From Candidatus Heimdallarchaeota archaeon (GTDB lineage Archaea; Asgardarchaeota; Heimdallarchaeia; Heimdallarchaeales; Kariarchaeaceae), in assembly GCA_030149205.1 (NCBI GenBank), contig JASBSB010000001.1:838712-902711 (forward strand): a stretch of DNA of 64,000 bases, in the 5' to 3' direction. Each line of letters begins with the position of its first letter. Position 1 is the first letter of the stretch. This document shows, piece after piece, positions 63,899-64,000 of this stretch. A model generated the notes under the pieces. It searched no databases, had not been told where the DNA came from, and saw only the letters and a program-made list of their open reading frames with translations. The position numbers were made by a program, and so were the translations under genes.

Positions 63899-64000
63899 AT
63901 GTGCCCTCAGGCAGTGGAAAGTGAACCTTCGGTTAAAAAGGGAGATACCAGCATTATCCTCTTAAGAATCATGATTCTTATATTTGTTGGCATCATGTAC
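63899..64000 (+). CDS. Membrane protein, N-terminal part (3' truncated by window)
   Basis: 34 codons from ATG to the window end without a stop. A hydrophilic start (CPQAVESEPSVKKGD) and then a hydrophobic segment (IILLRIMILIFVGIM) that enters the membrane. Too little remains to name it; the TATA box at the right distance supports a real gene. Confidence 0.5.
   Translation, partial: MCPQAVESEPSVKKGDTSIILLRIMILIFVGIMY

Overview
The window reads as a piece of an AT-rich archaeal chromosome. Many genes have an archaeal TATA-like element (often of the form CTTTTTATA) about 24-28 nt before the start codon, which suggests leaderless transcripts. A second set has strong Shine-Dalgarno (SD) sequences and TTG or GTG starts. 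There are many secreted proteins with a signal peptide and a single C-terminal membrane anchor, a proton-efflux P-type ATPase of archaeal type, leucine-rich-repeat (LRR) proteins and large lineage-specific membrane families. This would fit an Asgard archaeon (Heimdall-like), but no single marker here proves that; it is an inference. No rRNA, tRNA, CRISPR array or intact insertion sequence was seen.

Layout. 0-10 kb: tail of the P-type ATPase, a tandem pair of TIGR04222-like membrane proteins, anchored surface proteins (including two CxxC paralogs on either side of a frameshifted CadC/ArsR-like regulator), an alpha/beta hydrolase, a Cas4-like plus DEDD exonuclease fusion (DUF2779) and a WD40 surface protein. 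10-16 kb: four-TM membrane proteins of one superfamily around a VapBC toxin-antitoxin pair. 16-23 kb: housekeeping-like enzymes (SDR, P-loop kinase, amidohydrolase), a transposase-derived HTH protein without a DDE domain, and a heme-copper-oxidase-like membrane protein. 23-32 kb: a parallel beta-helix surface protein, a three-gene ABC exporter, two bPH2 (DUF304) membrane proteins, one with an N-terminal winged helix, further surface proteins and an ADP-ribosylglycohydrolase.

33-41 kb is a compact minus-strand operon of seven genes: NAD-dependent epimerase, GT4 glycosyltransferase, radical SAM/SPASM protein, WG-repeat-like protein, O-methyltransferase, P-loop kinase, and a nucleotidyltransferase fused to a nucleotide-sugar 6-dehydrogenase. 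Two tiny genes for seed-maturation-like (SMP/mini-LEA) peptides flank it. This looks like a pathway making a modified glycan, glycolipid or glyco-metabolite.

41-43.5 kb holds the strongest candidate for an undescribed system: a CARF-like domain fused to a winged helix (Csa3-like) next to a protein with an N-terminal HEPN-like domain (Rx4H motif, R126/H131) and a C-terminal SAVED-like domain. Both sensor types bind cyclic oligonucleotides in CRISPR type III and CBASS immunity. Here there are no cas genes and no recognisable cyclase beside them.

43.5-48 kb: a TetR regulator with a perfect palindromic operator before a divergent SRPBCC gene, a dead copy of part of that tetR gene, and surface proteins. 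48-51 kb: a wHTH-VWA-LRR operon. 51-63 kb: a second copy of the 13-16 kb block (degraded vapC plus two membrane genes), more members of the four-TM superfamily and a 641-residue LRR protein. 63 kb: a TumE-like toxin-antitoxin pair and the start of another membrane protein.
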